Assembly (NCBI GenBank): GCA_037367405.1
Contig: JAZKJV010006950.1
Coordinates: 558,001-622,000, forward strand
Reading direction: 5' to 3'
DNA: 64,000 bases
Source of the DNA: Ottelia alismoides
Lineage: Eukaryota; Streptophyta; Magnoliopsida; Alismatales; Hydrocharitaceae
Both the position numbers and the translations under genes were made by a program. The stretch's first letter is position 1. Every line of letters begins with the position of its first letter. This document shows positions 58,816 to 64,000 of this stretch, in pieces. The notes under the pieces were generated by a model that was given only the letters and a program-made list of their open reading frames with translations, was not told where the DNA came from and made no database searches.

Positions 58816-59173
58816 ATAGCCCCTTAAAAAGGAAGCTTGGAGTCCATTAGGACTATGGACCTATCTGAATTCACAATTTCACATCAAGCTCTGCAATTAG
58901 GCCATTTGCATGCTCATGAAGTAGCTTATTATTACCGGTTCGAACCACCTTCAACCACCACCCATGACTCTTTTACTCAATTAATGAAGTGATCCGCCAT
59001 TACGCCTCCCACACGAGTAAATGGTATATGATTATGCCTCTTGCTTGTTATAGCGAGTAACGACTTTGTATAAATATTGCCCTCCCACATAACCTAGCTA
59101 ACTATCGACATCACTCTTTTATCTTCTTCCATGACCAAATATGTTGAACGACGTACTCCTCGAGCTCCTCTCT
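58816..59173. other. Unassigned sequence, copy 2
   Basis: Equivalent of 13735-14092; nothing recognised. Confidence 0.5.
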
Positions 59174-59181
59174 GATGAGAT

Positions 59182-61612
59182 CATAGTAGGCAATATAGTG
59201 ATGTATCGGCGATATATCACATATATTATCGATATCGATGAGATGTGGGTACCGATATTCATATAGATATCCTTTTCTAGGATATCGGCCAATATCGAGC
59301 CACATTGCTCGAAATTGAATGGTTTCAGAAAAAGATTATCAGATATAGACCGATATCGTCGATATTTCGTCGATATCGCTGATATTTCATCGATATGTGT
59401 GTGTGTTAATGGTATTACCTTTATAAGCTTGATTTCACCACTTATTTTGCTATTCATGGTATTGAAACACATCATGAATTATATATTTTATTTCGGATCG
59501 GGTGTTAGCCCCGCACACCCGCAAGGGGTGCACCTACTCTCCTTGACCCCCCCCTCCCCTCCAGGCTCGCAGACCGGGCAGCGAGACCCTCGTCTGGTAG
59601 GGCATGGTGCTACAGGGGTGTGCATATGACGATTCTTCAATTGGTGGACTTTGTCCTCTTCGGCAATAGAGATGAAAACAAGTCTAATGCTGATCAAGTT
59701 AGAATCACATGTCCAGAAAACATCTCAGCATTCAGCAATCAGCATTACCAGCCAGCTATTTGTGCAATATAATGTGTATTAGTGTGCTAAATACACATCA
59801 TTCTTGCATATAAATGTGTATTGTATGTTATTTATTGTTTAATAACTAGGATGCTCTTGATTCATGAAAAAATCACTTCTTATTTTCGATCATACAGACC
59901 GGGATGATAACAATATTTCCTACCTTGCCCTCCACAGAACTCTTAATTCTAAACCCCTCATGATTAGGTAATCTCTTTTACAATATTGCATTAATTTCAT
60001 TTTTTTTTGTGAATAGATAAATTTGTATACTAAAGAAACATTGTCTCATTGATCATTATGTATATATTTTTTGAATCAAATGACTAATCTTAATGTCATT
60101 CACTTTCTTCCATGAATAAAACATGCGTTCTAAGTGTGCTTAGCTTAGCTACTTTGATTCTGATTCCAATGTTTATTAATCACCAATCAACATTAACAAC
60201 GATATGACCGATATGTGCGATATAAGAGTCATAAATGATCTATATGTGTCATCTAACTTGGATTAAATCCATTTCCAATATCTATAAGTCAGCAATCAAC
60301 ATTAACAATGGTATGTTTGATATGGTTGATATGTGTGATACGGGATATAAATGACCGATATGTGTGATATAAGTGTGTATTTGTAGGTTATTTATTGTTT
60401 TAATATCTTGGATGATCTTAATTTCTGAAAAGCGACAAAAATAGCTTTTTTAGACCAAAAAAACGAGGAAACACGCAGGGTGTCCCCCCAATATATTAAT
60501 TAACTAAAAAAGAACAATACAAAATACAAAAGCCAAGAGTCTAACAACTACTAGTAATGGAGACGAACATTCTCGCTAGTAAAAACGGTGGCTAGAGAAA
60601 AGCACATCATTACAAGCCAACTAAATGGCCCACAGCACTGGCACTAGAAATAGGACCTCTCTTCTTTGTCAACCACATGCCTCGTAAAGAGAAGACCAAA
60701 AGGAGTCGAGATCTCGGGTGCAAATCCAGTCCAGTCTCACGTCACTCCAAACAGGCAAGGAAACATAACAGCGGGAAAAAAGGTGCTCCAACATCTCAAT
60801 GTCATTACCACACAAGGGACATCTATCTGAAATCTGCTCAAATAGTTTAGCACAGCAATCACGAGTCATAATGCGCTTCCGCCTAAACATCCAGAGGAAG
60901 AAGCCAATCCCCTCCGGTAGACCTTGCGTCCAAATGAGATCACAATCCCGAATCATATTGCCAGTAATGGAGGGTGGAGGCCTACAGATGGTGCCATATG
61001 CCATCTAAAACGAGAATGGTGCATTCTTCCAAATCCAGTGGTCCAGACCAGAAGAAGGCCTACCTACTTGCCCAAGAGAGTCCAAGAGGCGAAGAAACTC
61101 CTTCAAGAGTTGATCAGAGAACGATGATCTGAAAGACGACATCCAGTTACCATTGTCTCAGCAATCTACGACACGTGCATCAGATTAGCAGCCAAGGCAA
61201 ACAGGCAAGGGAAACGGCTACAGAGGGTACCTCCACCCATCCAATCATCCTTCCAAAAATCAAAAATGACACCAACACCAACAACCGGGCTGAAAAGCAC
61301 ATGAAAGTGCGACATAACCTTCATAATACCCTTCCAGAATGCATATTGACGAGGCATGCCTCAACATACCAGGGCTCACCATGGAAACATCATAAAGACA
61401 ATTGATCAGTTGACAACACATACCCTTATCTTTTCCCCAAATCCTACTCACCCATTTGAGTAATAGAGCCTCGTTGATATTCTCCAAGCTCTTGATCCCA
61501 AGAAGCCATTTCTGACATTTTCACCGATATCGTCGATATATCGGCAGTATATCCCGATATATATTTTTCTGGTTGGACCAATACGATATCGATATTAATA
61601 TTTCCTACCATG
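59182..61612. mobile_element. hAT-like element H1, copy 2
   Basis: Equivalent of 14101-16531, with the GATGAGAT target duplication at 59174-59181 and 61613-61620. Confidence 0.75.
60456..61511 (-). pseudogene. L1 ORF2 C-terminal fragment inside H1, copy 2
   Basis: Equivalent of 15375-16430; it includes DRCPLCGNDIEMLEHLFSRC in the open stretch 60669-61004. Confidence 0.82.
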
Positions 61613-61620
61613 GATGAGAT

Positions 61621-63811
61621 CTCTATCACCATTTGCCTTGTCTAGTCTAAGACGTATATTGAAGCCTTCTAAAGCTTCTACAAACACAAACATGTGACTC
61701 CTTATACTCAATCGGCTTCTTTTTAAGGACCGCCAACTTCAAAAAAACACATAAAGTGATCGAACCATTGCAATGTTAACTCATCCTATGAGTATGATCT
61801 GCCATCATCTCCCTAAAGTCATCTTCCAACATCTACCAACGTTAAAATCTGAAAAGAGATTTAACGGATGACCCCTCACATGAATACCATGACAAAGGTA
61901 TAATCGAAGTGGGATCTCAGATGCAACCTAACTTTTGTTTACTAAAAGAGGTTCAATAAAGAAACCAGAAAACATTTGAACCAAAACAATAATCTCAAAT
62001 TTCGTCCAGTATAGTGGCAGTTGGACACATCAACAATCTCCAACTGAAGGTCTTCAATCAAAGATGCAAAAAATGTCTAAAGCTTAGTTATGTCTATTAC
62101 GAAGACGTGGTCAATCACTCAAAAGAAGGGTGATATTGAAGTCATCACCAACCAGCCAAGGGACAAATGTAACGAGCAAGTATAAAGGTATTCCCAAAGA
62201 TCGTCCCTCTCTAGCACATCTATCGGACCTTACATACTAGAAAGCCTTGAGCACCATGTCAGTAACCCTCTGTAAAATGACCGAAAAATACATGTCATTC
62301 GACCACCTCCTCCCTCTCACCGGAAAAGATCTCTACTCTATGCAATATGGACACCCCTGGAATTCCTACATAGGCGATAGTCTTGAACTATGATAAACTT
62401 TGGCCAAAAAAGGAACTCCATAAATAGTCCTTCTAGCCACTCAGCTTCATCTCTTAAAGGAAGGTTGCATGAATTAGCATATTACTCAAGAAAACAAATG
62501 TCTTCTTCTAGGGGTTTCCAATACCAGAACATTCCAAGTCATAACCTTCATAGGGCAACTAGTTTTGACCCTGCAAAGCACGCAACCCCAACATCATGAG
62601 CCACTAATAACCTGCTCAAAAAAGACCATATTCATCGATTTCTGCTCCACATCAACGACCATGTCCAACTCAGTCCCATTCAAGCCTCTTGCTTTCAAAG
62701 AACAATCTGACGATGTCAAAGCATGGACCTCATAGCTCGTTCTAACGAACACTTTAGCCCCTAGGGATTTACTGAAATCTGAAGAGGATTGACCCATAGG
62801 GATAGCAACACTCCTTGATCCTAGGTGTACATCAACCTTTCTGCGAGACACATGACGCCAACATCCAATCAGCCAAGATTCAAGAACCATTTGTGGTCAA
62901 CAATCACAAACCTGTCACGAGCCATAGTATCTCCCCTTAAAATGGTTTCCACGCAACTATTATAAGGGAGCCTAATCGACATCCACCAAAGGTTGTGCTA
63001 TCAAACCTCCCCAGGATAGGATTGAGACCAAATGATTGGAAGTAAAGACATGGCTATAAAAACTAGCCGAGAGGATTATAGTAGAAATCCGCCTATTAGT
63101 TGCACCGAAGAAATTTATTCCACGCCCAAAATGGGCCCAAAACATAAGAGGGCTAAAAAGAAGTTATGGTAGTCAATTCACGTGCCCACAATTTCTGTTA
63201 CCTCAAGAAATGATAAGTTGAGAATAAAACTATTAATTAGGATCTGGACTAGAGGTTTCCATTAATTGCCCTTTTAAAATTACTCCTGAGGATGCAGAGG
63301 TTTCCATTAATTGCCCTTTTAAAATTACTCCTGAGGATGCAGCCGAAAATTGAGGTGATTTTTCTTCCTTCAGGCCTGACAAGGAGTCATCAACAATCGC
63401 CACCATGCCGCCACCCACCATAGCTTAACCGACATCTGAAGAAGGCACTGCCTCCTTAAACCATCCACTAGTACAATCTGATGAAGACCCAAATTCAACT
63501 TCTGCAACCTAAAACGAACACAAATCGGCCAACCTTGAGCCGGCATCATTCCTCATCACAAAAGAATTGCCAAAAATCGGAATAACTACCTCTAAAAACA
63601 TCCTAGGGATAAACCATCACAGATGATCATCACCAATATCAAAAAGACTTGCCTAAAGTAATAAGTGACCATAGGAAAGGAGAGGCACAATGTCCATATC
63701 CAAAATTCAACGCCAAAGTAAAGGTTTCGAGCCATCATCAAAAGAGGTTTCCTCCATAACACCTTCCCAAGGCACCTTCATCGATGCTCTATAGTAGCAT
63801 CTGTCATTCCA
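61621..63811 (-). pseudogene. 5' half of the minus-strand L1, copy 2
   Basis: Equivalent of 16540-18730: ORF2-like start at 62551 and LVGDDFNI near 62150. The 45-bp tandem duplication is at 63252-63341. Confidence 0.6.
63252..63341. repeat. 45-bp perfect tandem duplication, copy 2
   Basis: Equivalent of 18171-18260, both units identical. Confidence 0.95.
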
Positions 63812-63817
63812 CTTATG

Positions 63818-63895
63818 GGTGGTTCCCTTTCTCTTTTTTATTTAATATATCTGGGCAGAAATTATAACGTGTTCCCCCTTTTTTCCATTTAAAAA
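63818..63895 (+). mobile_element. 78-bp L1 3' tail insertion, copy 2
   Basis: Equivalent of 18737-18814. The downstream target duplication has one more change here (CTTCTG for CTTATG). The remaining bases to 64000 match 18827-18919. Confidence 0.8.
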
Positions 63896-64000
63896 ATTCC
63901 GCTTCTGATTGCTCGTAAGCACACACCACTAAACCCTCCTAAAGATCATGTCATCCACGAACCAAGAACCCATTTGATTGACATAAGCGTTGCGTCAATG

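Larger units (their letters stand above)
46222..64000. repeat. Long direct duplication, copy 2 (continues past the window)
   Basis: Partner of 1142-18919, same orientation. The left junction joins a family S LTR fragment directly to the middle of an L1 ORF2. Copy-specific changes include a longer C-run near 49310-49324, loss of two A near 47560, loss of one T near 53591 and one A near 54137, and scattered substitutions. Everything in copy 1 is present in the same order. Confidence 0.97.

Overview
The window is plant nuclear DNA made almost entirely of nested, degenerate transposable elements. L1-type and RTE-type LINEs, Ty1/copia elements with a TGGTATCAGAGC-type primer-binding site (initiator methionine tRNA), non-autonomous LTR elements, hAT-like elements with 8-bp target duplications, MITEs and one tRNA-derived SINE are present. 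The only host gene I recognise is a split, damaged gene of the TMEM209 family (plant copies are often annotated 'cytochrome B561-related'). A flowering plant is a safe call. I cannot fix the lineage from sequence alone.

Layout. 1-1141: L1 reverse transcriptase remnant holding a truncated RTE LINE. 1142-18919: a block repeated in the same orientation at 46222-64000 (the window ends inside it). It holds the C-terminal part of the L1, a 3.7-kb solo-LTR-like insertion, the L1 3' end, a non-autonomous LTR element, a fragment of a second LTR family, a decayed copia element, a hAT-like element (14101-16531) and the 5' half of an opposite-strand L1. 19259-20230: a second hAT-like element. 20786-32347: a non-autonomous LTR element (B) that received a minus-strand copia element (22910-31755). 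That copia element in turn received a solo LTR (23230-25751) and a 1.2-kb short LTR element (29919-31138).

32456-43305: the TMEM209-like gene on the minus strand. Two C-terminal exons (32456-33099) and two N-terminal exons (42864-43305) survive. Between them lie a plus-strand copia element (33610-42414, itself holding a 3.6-kb solo LTR and a 218-bp hAT MITE) and a SINE. Middle exons are missing and exon 1 appears frameshifted, so the gene looks dead. 43306-46221: a Mutator-like foldback element and two more fragments of the 3.6-kb LTR family, the second cut by the duplication breakpoint.

Insertion order is readable because most insertions keep exact target duplications: 5 bp for LTR elements, 8 bp for hAT-like, about 9 bp for the foldback, 12-18 bp for LINE/SINE. 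The long duplication is younger than everything inside it. The features most worth following are the duplication (repeat distance about 45.08 kb), the TE-split host gene, a SINE and an RTE LINE that share a 3' tail, three hAT-like elements with unrelated subterminal repeats, and an LTR family carrying a CpG-rich island. I see no defence system, CRISPR array, operon or rRNA.
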